A stretch of DNA of 64,000 bases from Bacteroidota bacterium (lineage in GTDB: Bacteria > Bacteroidota > Ignavibacteria > UBA10030 > SZUA-254), in contig DATDFQ010000056.1 of the NCBI GenBank assembly GCA_036522515.1, positions 124,001 to 188,000 on the forward strand, written 5' to 3'. Numbering within the stretch: position 1 is the stretch's first letter; each line of letters opens with the position of its first letter. Of the stretch, positions 1 to 8,293 are shown piece by piece. The position numbers were made by a program, and so were the translations under genes. The notes beneath the pieces were generated by a model. The model saw only the letters and a list, made by a program, of their open reading frames with translations. It was not told the DNA's origin and ran no database searches.

Positions 1-63
1 CAGGAGATTCATTCCGTATTCGAGCAGGAGGGCGCCGAGGATGACGAACGGATAGAGGTTCAT
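1..63 (-). CDS. N-terminus of a gene running off the window edge
   Basis: An ATG at 63-61 overlaps the TGA of the upstream membrane/TPR gene in the ATGA pattern used throughout this operon. The 21 visible codons encode a hydrophobic start (MNLYPFVILGALLLEYGMN) that looks like a first membrane helix. It resembles the N-termini of membrane-bound M48 (Ste24-like) peptidases of this phylum, but 21 residues cannot establish that. Translational coupling to the preceding gene is likely. Confidence 0.5.
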   Translation of the reverse strand, partial: MNLYPFVILGALLLEYGMNLL

Positions 64-2147
64 TGATGCTTCTCCGGATCTTCCATGGCCTGGATAATCT
101 GGTCGCGTGTCGCGCGGATCTTCTGATCGGAAGGGACCAGCTCGAGATAGGAGGTGTAATACTCGACCGCACGGTTATTTTCGTTGAGAATGTAGCAGAC
201 ATCTCCCGCGAACCGGAAAATCGCAGGATCTTTCATCCCCAGCCTGATGGCGGCCGCGAAATGCCGCTCCGCCAGGGGATAGTTTTTCAAGCAGGCATAG
301 AGAATTCCAAGGTTGCCATGGGCCAGAATCTGCGTGGAATCCATTGCGATCGCCTGCTCGTTGCACCGGACTGCGGCAAGCGTATCCTGACGGTTTGCAT
401 ACTCGACGCCGAGGTTCTCATAGACGCGCGGATCGCGGCTCTTCATCTCGACCGCACGCTTGAGAGCCCAGAAGTATTTCTCCTTTTCGCCCATCTTCCC
501 GTAGAACTCGGAAATGTTAGCCAGGATTCTCGGGTTCCTGTCGTCGATCTGCAGATACTTTTCGTAGTAGGCCTTTGCCTGGGGATATTCTTCCAGTGAG
601 GTAAAGTGGCTCGCGAGAGCCTCATCGTACACGAGGAGAGAGGTCTTGGACATGTACCGGGGACTATCGAGGAGCTCGATCCTCTTCAGGTGCCGGTCTG
701 CGCTCGCGTTGACGCCGATCCATGCGGCGGTGTGCAGCAGCGAGAATCCGGTGAGGAACGCGAGGAGGGACGGCGGGATTTTAAGACTTGATCCCCTGCT
801 CAGCAGATAGACATCGAGGATCATCAGAGGCACCAAAAAGCTCGCAAGCAAATCCCAATCGCGCGCCATGCCCAGCGCGGAGTTAATGATCCACGTAAAG
901 AGGAGTCCGCACAGCGATGAAACCGTCAAGAAAAGGAAGAGGGGATCGGCCCAGCGGGTTTCCTTTCTTTGCACCGCTATCATGGTAACGGCAACCGCAA
1001 GTCCGAATGGAACGATCAGGAATCCTGCATTGAGCCAGTCCCAGAGATGGGCGAGCGAGAACATCGCATACGCGAAGTTTCCTCCCTCCGCCGCGAAGGG
1101 CTGCAGGAAATCAACGCTCCCGGAGGTGACGTGGCGCAGAAAATCCCTCGGGTGGAAACCCAGGATGAACATGAACGCGAGAATAAGGCCCGAGAGACCT
1201 GCCATCGCGAGGAGCGCACGCGCCCGGTTGTTCCCAAGCCGTACGTAGAGCAGGATCAACACCCCCGGAAAGAAGACCAGGTTGCCGAGATGAAGCGCGA
1301 CCATGAGCGCGAAACAGCCGATCGGAACATAAATGGAATGTTTTTGTTCGATCGCAAACCAGCCTGTCACGAGAAAGAGAGCCGTCACAACATATTGGAG
1401 CACGTAATTCTCAACGTATCCGAAAAAAAACTGGCTACCGCCGCCGGCGAGGAGGAAGCACCCGAGGAGCACCTGTTCGGACCTGGGCCGGTCGATGGAT
1501 CGGACGAACCAGAAGACAACGGCGACAAACATCACACAGGCGAGGAGGTCGATGGCGACGTACACATCGTACGGTTTCACCGAACCCGCCTGGGAAACGA
1601 AGCTCATGACCGACCGGAAGATCCAGATCATCAACGGCTGATTGCGAAACGTTGCGGCGAGCTCCCCGCTCCAGTAAAAATAACTGGCCGTCCTCAGGAG
1701 TAACGCCCCATCCCCGAGCAAATGGAGCTTGACCGGGAACAACGCCGCCGCGCCGAGCAGGGTCCCCGCGACGATCACAAAACCAGCGAGTAGCGGGAGC
1801 GTCGCCAGACGGCGCACCAATCCATCGAATATCCCGAGGACCCGGGCGTTCGTTTTGGGGAGAAGGAGTAGGACGGTGAAAGCCAACGCGAGGAACATAA
1901 TCGAAGGGTCGTAGAACGCGAAGACGTGAACACCCCAGTTATCGTGAGACGGCCAGAGCGTTCCCCAAGCGTGAAGGAGAACGATCAGGACGCTCACTCC
2001 TGCAAGGACCTGCGACAAGCGTTTGCCATCCTGACGCTGTATCTTCTTGTCATCCTGGGGGCGCGTTCTATTGTCATCCTGAGGGAGCGGAGCGACCGAA
2101 GGATCTCCATGATGACGCGCAGCGCCCGAAGGATCTCGCTTCTTCAA
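60..2147 (-). CDS. Multi-pass membrane protein with C-terminal TPR repeats (paralog A)
   Basis: About 695 residues. Roughly ten hydrophobic helices (residues 45-480) are followed by a soluble tail of about five TPR-like units (residues 505-695, e.g. AVRCNEQAIAMDSTQILAHG). Motifs shared with the two upstream paralogs include PSHDNWGVH after the first helix, HLLGDGALLLR, FRNQPL, FFFGYVENY and GMARDWDLL (about residue 427). The acidic loop motifs and helix count recall GT-C glycosyltransferases, but I do not recognise a named family. The start shown is a TTG overlapping the apaG stop (TTGA). Residues 5-35 are a translated intergenic repeat (DPSVAPLPQDD), so the real start may be a TTG or GTG just before the first helix. 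Function unknown; envelope glycan work is a guess. Confidence 0.75.
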   Translation of the reverse strand: MKKRDPSGAARHHGDPSVAPLPQDDNRTRPQDDKKIQRQDGKRLSQVLAGVSVLIVLLHAWGTLWPSHDNWGVHVFAFYDPSIMFLALAFTVLLLLPKTNARVLGIFDGLVRRLATLPLLAGFVIVAGTLLGAAALFPVKLHLLGDGALLLRTASYFYWSGELAATFRNQPLMIWIFRSVMSFVSQAGSVKPYDVYVAIDLLACVMFVAVVFWFVRSIDRPRSEQVLLGCFLLAGGGSQFFFGYVENYVLQYVVTALFLVTGWFAIEQKHSIYVPIGCFALMVALHLGNLVFFPGVLILLYVRLGNNRARALLAMAGLSGLILAFMFILGFHPRDFLRHVTSGSVDFLQPFAAEGGNFAYAMFSLAHLWDWLNAGFLIVPFGLAVAVTMIAVQRKETRWADPLFLFLTVSSLCGLLFTWIINSALGMARDWDLLASFLVPLMILDVYLLSRGSSLKIPPSLLAFLTGFSLLHTAAWIGVNASADRHLKRIELLDSPRYMSKTSLLVYDEALASHFTSLEEYPQAKAYYEKYLQIDDRNPRILANISEFYGKMGEKEKYFWALKRAVEMKSRDPRVYENLGVEYANRQDTLAAVRCNEQAIAMDSTQILAHGNLGILYACLKNYPLAERHFAAAIRLGMKDPAIFRFAGDVCYILNENNRAVEYYTSYLELVPSDQKIRATRDQIIQAMEDPEKHQ
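2050..2140. repeat. Dispersed GTCATCCTGAGG/CGAAGGATC repeat at the 5' end of paralog A
   Basis: Contains GTCATCCTGAGGGAGCGG followed by AGCGACCGAAGGATCTCC and a second CGCCCGAAGGATCTCG half. Degenerate GTCATCCTG copies lie on the hydrophobic-helix side. The same element occurs between genes elsewhere in the window (59.04-59.15 kb and 63.81-63.91 kb). Here it lies in frame inside the predicted coding region. Confidence 0.8.
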
Positions 2148-2536
2148 TTTGCCGCCGCCCGAAGTGTGAAGCGGGGGATATTCGCGCGAAAATACTGTCC
2201 GTTATGGCGCCGGAGGAGGTATGTCCCCTCCATTGTTCCTTCAAACGTCTCCAGGATGCAGAAACTGTTGTATTCGTGCGCCTGTCCGGGCAGGATGGTC
2301 GGCTGTTTCCCGACCACGCCCTCACCTTCCACCTCTTCGACCCGGCCGCCCGCATGGTTGATGAACCAGTGGCGCCGCAGGATCTGAACTTCCTCCGATC
2401 CCCCGTTCTCAACACGGACGAAGTACGCAAAGACGAACTTCCGGGACATGGGATCTGACTCGCCGTCGATGTAAACCGGGCGCACCCTGATCGTCACATC
2501 CTCGGTCGTTGCAATATACTCGTTCATTTTGATCAT
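2144..2536 (-). CDS. apaG: ApaG-domain protein
   Basis: A 130-residue single-domain beta-sandwich protein of the ApaG/DUF525 family, close to the usual length of about 125. Family hallmarks are FAYFVRVENGG, LRRHWFINHAGG, VEGEGVVGKQPTILPG and the GTMEGTYLL strand. ApaG is associated with Co2+/Mg2+ phenotypes in enterobacteria, and the same fold serves as an accessory domain in F-box proteins. The biochemical role is unsettled. Two in-frame ATGs exist (2536 and 2527); the second gives the more usual N-terminus. It sits between two duplicated membrane/TPR genes, and its TGA overlaps the start of the downstream one. Confidence 0.93.
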   Translation of the reverse strand: MIKMNEYIATTEDVTIRVRPVYIDGESDPMSRKFVFAYFVRVENGGSEEVQILRRHWFINHAGGRVEEVEGEGVVGKQPTILPGQAHEYNSFCILETFEGTMEGTYLLRRHNGQYFRANIPRFTLRAAAN

Positions 2537-2575
2537 CGAAGTCCGGCTGGGGTTACCTGGTCGTGTTCGATACGT

Positions 2576-4666
2576 TTATTGTTGTTTGGGCGAATCGGCC
2601 AATGCCCTGCGAATCCGGTCGCGTGCATCGCGAACCTTCTGGTCGGCAGGTACGAGCTCAAGATACGAATCATAGTAACGAAGCGCACGGTCGTACTGAT
2701 CGAGCACGTAGCACACGTCTCCCGCATACCGGTAGATGGCGGGTTCGCGCAACCCGAAGTAGATCGCCGACGAGAAGTGCCGGTCCGCCAGTTTGTAATT
2801 CCTCAGATTCGTATAGAGAATCCCCAGGTTCGCATGGGCCAGCTTCTGCGTGGAATCCATGGCGACAGCCTGTTCGTTGTACTTCACGGCTGCGGCGGTG
2901 TCATGGCGGTTCGCGTATTCCACCCCGAGGTTGAGATACACGCCCGGGTCGCGGCTGTTCGCCGCCACGGCGTGCAACAGGGCGTCGAAGTACTTCTGGC
3001 GCTCGCCCACCCTCCGGTAGACGTCGGCGATGTTTGCAAGTATACGGGGATTATGATCGTCTATTGTAAGATAGAGCTCATAGTAGGTCCTCGCGTCCTT
3101 GTAGTTTTGGGTGTCGAAAAAGTAGTTCGCAAGCGCCTCGTCGAACACGAGTTGGGTGGTAGGCGACAGGTACCTTGGATTGTTCAGGAGCTCCATCCGT
3201 CTCAGGTGGCGATCCGCGCTCGCGTTCACCCCGATCCATGCCCCGGTGTGGAGGAGCGTGACTCCGGCGATGATCGCAAGGAGATACCTGCGAGACTTCA
3301 GTCCGATTGGCCTGCTCAACAGGTAGACGTCGAGAATCATCAACGGAGTGAAAAAGCTCGTAAGCAAATCCCAATCCCGGGCCATTCCCAGCGCCGAATT
3401 AATGATCCATGTAAAAAGCAGGCCGCACGCAGCGGTCGCGAGAAGGAACAGGAACGCCGGATCCCTCCACTGGAGCTCCTTCGAGTGAAAGGTGAGGAAG
3501 GCAAGGGCAACCGCGAGTCCGAACGGAACGATCAACAGGCTCCCGTTCAGCCAGTCCCAGAAATGAGAAAGGGAAAACATCGGATACGCGAAGTTCCCCC
3601 CCACGGCACTGAAGGGCTGGAGAAAATCGACGCTCCCCGAGGTGATATGCCGGAGAAAGTCATTCAGATTGAAGCCCATGGCGAACATGGATGCGACAAT
3701 CACCGCCGAGAGCCCCGCGGTCGCGAGGATCGCGCGTATCCGGTTTCCGCCGAGTTTGAGGTACACGAGAATCAGGATCCCCGGAAAGAAGATCAGGTTT
3801 CCGAGATGGAGTCCCACCATCACCGCATAACAACAGATCGGTACGATCACGGACATTTTTCTTTCGGCGGAGAACCAGCCCGTCACGACGAAGAGGGCGG
3901 TGAAGACATATTGGAGAACGTAATTCTCGACATACCCGAAAAAGAACTGGCTTCCCGCGCAGCCGAGGATGAAGCAGCCGAGGAGTACCCGTTCCAGAAG
4001 CGGCCGGTCGAGCGACCTGAGAAACCAGAACACAAGGATCACAAACAGGGCACAGGAGATGAGATCGATTCCCTCGTACACATCGTAGGGTTTCACCGAA
4101 CCGCCGGTGGCATAGATTCCCATCAAGGATCGGAAAATCCAGATCATGAGCGGCTGGTTGCGGAAGCTTGCGACGAGATCGGCGCCCCATTGCGACTGGT
4201 TGATCGAGCGGAGGAGCACGGCACCGTCTCCGAGCAGATGAAGCTTGGCGGGGAACTCAACGGCACACGCAAGGATGATGCCGCCGACAATAACGATATT
4301 TGCGACGAGAGGCAGCCTCGCGAGAAATCGCACGCCGTTCTCAACAAACCCCAACAACCATGTCTGTGTTTTTGGGATCAGAAGAAGCAGAACGATGCAA
4401 AGCGCACAGAGGGAGATCTCGGAGCTATAGAATCCGAAGAAGTGGACTCCCCAATTGTCATGGGATGGTTGGAGCATCCCCCACACGTGGTGAAGCACGA
4501 TCAGCATGGCAAAGAACAGGAGAAGCTGCGACGATCGCTCCTGAGAGACCGCATCCAGCCGCCTGTCATCCTGAGGGCGCGACCCCTTGTCATCCTGAGG
4601 GCGCGAAGCGCCCGAAGGATCTCTTTGCTTCTCCGATCTTATCTTCCCCCTTCTTCTCGCCGTCAT
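2576..4666 (-). CDS. Multi-pass membrane protein with C-terminal TPR repeats (paralog B)
   Basis: 696 residues, very close to paralog A in sequence and architecture; stretches of DNA are nearly identical, suggesting recent duplication. It has helices from about residue 47 to 480 and TPR units from about 505 to 690 (PRILANIADVYRRVGERQKY). Conserved motifs PSHDNWGVHFFGFY, HLLGDGAVLLR, FRNQPLMIWIFRSL and NSALGMARDWDLL are present. The ATG at 4666 overlaps the stop of paralog C (ATGA), so this start is well supported. The intergenic-type repeat encoding RDPSGASRPQDDKGSRPQDD is therefore probably translated as residues 15-34, before the first helix. Family and function are not recognised; the membrane part is GT-C-like at best. 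Confidence 0.8.
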   Translation of the reverse strand: MTARRRGKIRSEKQRDPSGASRPQDDKGSRPQDDRRLDAVSQERSSQLLLFFAMLIVLHHVWGMLQPSHDNWGVHFFGFYSSEISLCALCIVLLLLIPKTQTWLLGFVENGVRFLARLPLVANIVIVGGIILACAVEFPAKLHLLGDGAVLLRSINQSQWGADLVASFRNQPLMIWIFRSLMGIYATGGSVKPYDVYEGIDLISCALFVILVFWFLRSLDRPLLERVLLGCFILGCAGSQFFFGYVENYVLQYVFTALFVVTGWFSAERKMSVIVPICCYAVMVGLHLGNLIFFPGILILVYLKLGGNRIRAILATAGLSAVIVASMFAMGFNLNDFLRHITSGSVDFLQPFSAVGGNFAYPMFSLSHFWDWLNGSLLIVPFGLAVALAFLTFHSKELQWRDPAFLFLLATAACGLLFTWIINSALGMARDWDLLTSFFTPLMILDVYLLSRPIGLKSRRYLLAIIAGVTLLHTGAWIGVNASADRHLRRMELLNNPRYLSPTTQLVFDEALANYFFDTQNYKDARTYYELYLTIDDHNPRILANIADVYRRVGERQKYFDALLHAVAANSRDPGVYLNLGVEYANRHDTAAAVKYNEQAVAMDSTQKLAHANLGILYTNLRNYKLADRHFSSAIYFGLREPAIYRYAGDVCYVLDQYDRALRYYDSYLELVPADQKVRDARDRIRRALADSPKQQ
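4563..4625. repeat. Dispersed GTCATCCTGAGG repeat inside the 5' end of paralog B
   Basis: Two GTCATCCTGAGGGCGCG copies 22 bp apart, the second followed by AAGCGCCCGAAGGATCTC. It is the same element as in paralog A, at the equivalent place between the start codon and the first membrane helix. Confidence 0.8.
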
Positions 4667-6876
4667 CTCATACCTGTTGGCGTTCGGTGCATTCGCGTCT
4701 TGATCGCTTCCAGAACAGGTTGAACGCGTTTGTCGCCCGGAGCCATCGACATATACGAGTCCAGGTAGTGGAGAGCCTTTTCGTCATCGTCGATCCTGAA
4801 GAAGGCATACCCGGCGCAATAATAAAGAACCGGTTCGTGCATTCCGAGCGCGATCGCTTCGGAAGCGTACTTGGCGGCCAGAGGAAAGTTCCTCTGAGTC
4901 ATATAAATGATGGCAAGGTTCGCATGGGCCTCGCGGGAAGACGGATCGATTTCCAGGACACGCCTGATCATCCCGATCCCGGAAACCGTGTCTTTACGTC
5001 TGACATATTCGTTTCCCAGGTTCAGATAGATTGTCGCGTCACCTGCCCCCGAACGGGCGCCTTGCTTGAGCGTTTCGAAATACCGGTCACGCATTCCCAG
5101 CTTATCGTAATCAGCGGCAAGATTTCCAAGAATGCGGGGATTGAGGCTGTCGATCGTCAGGTAGCGTTCGTACCAGATCCTCGATCGATCGAAATCGTTC
5201 TTGTGCCAGAACGCCTTGCCGAGGGCCTCGTAATAGATCACCGGGAATGTTCCGCTCAACCCCGGGGTGGTGAGGACTTCCGCACGTTGGAGGTGCCGGT
5301 CGGTATCCGCATTAATCCCGATCCACGCGCCGACCCGCAACACACCCAGAATCACCATGACCGCGATGACCTGGTGGCTCTCCTTCCCAATCCGGAGGTA
5401 GGGAAGCAGCAAGTAGATGACGAGAAAATGTACGGGGATCATGAAGCTCACGAGCAAGTCCCAGTCCCGCGCCATGCCGAGCGCTGCGTTAAATATGAAC
5501 GTGAAGCCAACCCCGCAGGACGCGGCGGTCAGAAGGAAGAGTCCCAACGGAGACCTCCAGCGGATCTCGCGAAGTGACAGGTACACAAGGACAGGTATCA
5601 AAAAACATCCGAAGAAGAGAAGGAATGCTGATGCGTTCATCCAATCGATGAGATGAAGAGTAGAGAACATCGGATACGGCCCCCCAGGGTACGATTTGAA
5701 AAAGGGGAGCATGTCGATTCGGATCCCGACTTCAATCCGGCTGACGAGCTGTTCGAGGGAATAATTGCTCAGGTGGAAGAAGAGGGCCGAGCCGATGATG
5801 CCCGCTGCCAGCAAGACCAACGCCTCGACCCTCCGCTCACGCCAGACCTGATAGAGGAGAATGAGGGGGGCCGGGAGAAAGATGATGGAGCCAAGATGTA
5901 GGCCGATCATCAGAGCGAATGACAAGATGGCGTACAACGGATGCATTTTTCCCTCGAGCGCCAGCCATCCTGAAATGACAAACGCCGTCATGAACACGCT
6001 CAGCAGGGCGTAATTTTCCACATATCCGAAAAAAAATTGGAGGCCCGTTTGAAAAAAGAGATACCCCCCGATCAAGAGCTTCTCCAGGGGAGATACATTC
6101 ATGAAGTGAAGGAACAACAGAATAAGAAAGATGAACAGCAACCCTGCCACATCGTCCAGGATCTGATACGTGTATCCGATGTCGACCGATGCTCCGCCTC
6201 CCAGGAGGTATTGGATCCCGCGCAGGGCATAATAGGTGAGGGGCTGGTTCCTGAAGTTGGCGGAGATGTCCTGCATGCCCGGATTCTGCGGCGTCAGAGA
6301 GAGAATGAGATCGCTGTCTCCGAGGACGCTGATCTTCGCCGGAAAGAGGGAGGCGAGGGCGACTGTTATTCCCCCGATTGCCAGGAAAATGATCGGGGAG
6401 GGGAGCCGGGATGACCACTGCGCAGTTGAGGCGATCCTCCGGATCATCGACTCCCGCATTGCCGGAATAAGGAGTGAGGAGCCTAGGAGAAGGGCGATCA
6501 AGGAGACCCAGGGTGGATAGAAGGCAAAGAGATGTACACCCCAATTCTCATGGGACGGCCTGGCGGCCCCCCAGAAGTGGAGTACGAGCATAATCAGGCA
6601 GGAAGCCAGCAGGAACCGCGACCAAATTACGCTGGGGAAAGAGTGATCTCTCCCATCACCGGCCTGCAACACCTCTGCGAGCCCGCGTTCCCTGGCAGAG
6701 GGCGCTTTCCGGCGGGGGGGGTGTTCACGCGTTTTCAAGAAGGACGAGGATAGTAGTGGTGCGGGTTCTTCAAGCAGATGCCATCGTGATTGCAAATATA
6801 CGATAAGAAGCAGGAACTTTCCACCCACCCCCTCCCGAGTTCTCGCAGATAGATTGATTTCGCCTCTATCTACCAA
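4663..6876 (-). CDS. Multi-pass membrane protein with C-terminal TPR repeats (paralog C)
   Basis: Up to 737 residues; the most divergent of the three paralogs and first in the operon. It keeps PSHENWGVHLFAFYPP, ISVLGDSDLIL, FRNQPLTYYALR, QFFFGYVENYALL and NAALGMARDWDLLVSF. TPR-like repeats fill the last 190 residues (REAHANLAIIYMTQRNFPLA). The first 85 residues of the longest frame begin at a TTG and show no conservation with A or B. They include low-complexity proline/arginine-rich sequence, so translation probably starts nearer the first helix (VIWSRFLLASCLIMLVLHF), although no ATG lies there. Its TGA overlaps the ATG of paralog B. Function unknown. Confidence 0.72.
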   Translation of the reverse strand: MVDRGEINLSARTREGVGGKFLLLIVYLQSRWHLLEEPAPLLSSSFLKTREHPPRRKAPSARERGLAEVLQAGDGRDHSFPSVIWSRFLLASCLIMLVLHFWGAARPSHENWGVHLFAFYPPWVSLIALLLGSSLLIPAMRESMIRRIASTAQWSSRLPSPIIFLAIGGITVALASLFPAKISVLGDSDLILSLTPQNPGMQDISANFRNQPLTYYALRGIQYLLGGGASVDIGYTYQILDDVAGLLFIFLILLFLHFMNVSPLEKLLIGGYLFFQTGLQFFFGYVENYALLSVFMTAFVISGWLALEGKMHPLYAILSFALMIGLHLGSIIFLPAPLILLYQVWRERRVEALVLLAAGIIGSALFFHLSNYSLEQLVSRIEVGIRIDMLPFFKSYPGGPYPMFSTLHLIDWMNASAFLLFFGCFLIPVLVYLSLREIRWRSPLGLFLLTAASCGVGFTFIFNAALGMARDWDLLVSFMIPVHFLVIYLLLPYLRIGKESHQVIAVMVILGVLRVGAWIGINADTDRHLQRAEVLTTPGLSGTFPVIYYEALGKAFWHKNDFDRSRIWYERYLTIDSLNPRILGNLAADYDKLGMRDRYFETLKQGARSGAGDATIYLNLGNEYVRRKDTVSGIGMIRRVLEIDPSSREAHANLAIIYMTQRNFPLAAKYASEAIALGMHEPVLYYCAGYAFFRIDDDEKALHYLDSYMSMAPGDKRVQPVLEAIKTRMHRTPTGMR

Positions 6877-6954
6877 CTGGGACTAGTCCCATGTCTCCCA
6901 TCCCAATATCCTCATTTTCCGGCGAATTTATGCACTATATTAGCGAATCCTTTA

Positions 6955-6983
6955 TTGACAAAAGGCCGGATTTTGTGTAGATT
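6955..6983 (+). promoter_or_regulatory. Sigma-70-type promoter for the polysaccharide locus
   Basis: TTGACA (6955-6960), a 17-bp spacer and TAGATT (6978-6983) lie in the divergent intergenic region, about 115 bp before the first plus-strand glycosyltransferase. The -35 is perfect and the -10 matches 4 of 6 positions. Confidence 0.5.
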
Positions 6984-7099
6984 AATAGATGTTTTTCGGG
7001 TGAATCCCCAGGCTCCTCCAACCGGATGCAGACAAGCGTTGGATACCGTCTGCCTGCAAATCTCATAGCTAGAGCAACGCCTAACGTGTTCGACTCTGT

Positions 7100-8293
7100 A
7101 TGACTGCATCGGCAGAACGAGGGACAAGAATCACAATTCTGTTCTTTAACTTATTCTCCTGGCTCGGGGGAGGGGAATATTCCGTCTATAATCTTGTGAA
7201 GAATCTTCAACCCGGGCACTATCGTCCCGTTCTCCTTTTCAACAAGTCCGGCCCTTTTTCCGCGAAAACAAAGGCCCTCGGCATTGAGACAGTGTTTATT
7301 CCCTATGATATCGTTGAACCTAAGAAGCTCCTTTCACCCGCCAGCCTGCTCCGGAATTTCAAGGCGTCGCTTGCCATCAGGCGTTACATACGGGATGAGA
7401 GAGTGGATATTGTGCAATGCAGCGACGTGCTGGCGCTTGTCCTGCTCCTCCCGTCTCTTCTTTCGAGGAGAACCCCGGTAATCTATTCGATCATCGTTTT
7501 TTATGGGCGTTTGCGATCCTGGTTCTTGAATCTGTTCGGGTTATTGTTCATCAAACGAATCGTGTCAAATTCAAACGCTGTGATGGAAGATTTCCTGAAT
7601 AAGACGTTCGGTCTTCGCGGAAAGACCGGGGTGGCGTATAACGGAGTCGACCCGGAAGTATTTCATCCTCGTTCTTCCGAGAGGAGGATGCAGATACGGC
7701 GAGATCTCGGCATTCCTGCAGACAAAAAGGTGGTCGGCTTTATAGGTCGATTCGAAGTATGGAAGGGTCACGCCACATTTCTCGAGGCTGCCCGGATGCT
7801 CCTCGCTTCCCGGAAGGATCTTTTCTTCCTTATGGTAGGGGGTGCAATTACTGAGGCTGTGGCGCCGCAGGTAAGCCTCTATCAGAACGATATCATGAAT
7901 CGATTGGATGGGATGGACCTGGACGGAAGGATGTTGATGCTGGGTCACCGGGACGATATTCCGGAAATCATGGCCTCTCTCGACGTGTATGTCTGCCCGT
8001 CGGACGCCGAGCCCTACGGACTCGTCGCATTGGAAGCGTTTGCGAGCGGAGTTCCGGTAGTCGCAAGCAGCACCGTGGGCGCGATGGAAATTCTGGGATC
8101 CCGGAAAGGGGTGTTCATCGCGGAACCCTTCGATCCCTCGTCGTTCGCGCGCCGTATCGAGGAGGCTCTGGCACATGATCACACCGCACCGCAGTCAGCC
8201 GGGGTTTCCAAAGGTAACGAGCTCAGCGGAGAATTCACCTGGCGGAGCTATGCGTCCACGTTTGAAGCCTGTTATCAGGCGGCGGTAGAATGA
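7100..8293 (+). CDS. GT4-family glycosyltransferase
   Basis: 397 residues with the two-Rossmann GT-B layout of family GT4. The N-terminal acceptor domain opens with FFNLFSWLGGGEYSVYNL. The C-terminal donor domain shows VGFIGRFEVWKGHATFLEAA and the E-x7-E nucleotide-sugar motif EPYGLVALE (Glu304 and Glu312), then ASGVPVVAS. It probably adds a sugar from an NDP donor to a lipid-linked glycan on the cytoplasmic face of the inner membrane. It is the first gene of the polysaccharide locus and overlaps the next GT4 gene by ATGA. The donor and acceptor sugars cannot be told from sequence. Confidence 0.9.
   Translation: MTASAERGTRITILFFNLFSWLGGGEYSVYNLVKNLQPGHYRPVLLFNKSGPFSAKTKALGIETVFIPYDIVEPKKLLSPASLLRNFKASLAIRRYIRDERVDIVQCSDVLALVLLLPSLLSRRTPVIYSIIVFYGRLRSWFLNLFGLLFIKRIVSNSNAVMEDFLNKTFGLRGKTGVAYNGVDPEVFHPRSSERRMQIRRDLGIPADKKVVGFIGRFEVWKGHATFLEAARMLLASRKDLFFLMVGGAITEAVAPQVSLYQNDIMNRLDGMDLDGRMLMLGHRDDIPEIMASLDVYVCPSDAEPYGLVALEAFASGVPVVASSTVGAMEILGSRKGVFIAEPFDPSSFARRIEEALAHDHTAPQSAGVSKGNELSGEFTWRSYASTFEACYQAAVE

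Noticed and set aside
2579..4723. 714-codon open frame on the plus strand opposite paralog B
   Set aside because: It is a mirror of the real minus-strand gene; the translation is charged, low-complexity and has no domain, while the other strand gives membrane helices and TPRs.
6912..7127. 71-codon minus-strand frame in the divergent promoter region
   Set aside because: Overlaps the first glycosyltransferase and the likely promoter; no motif.
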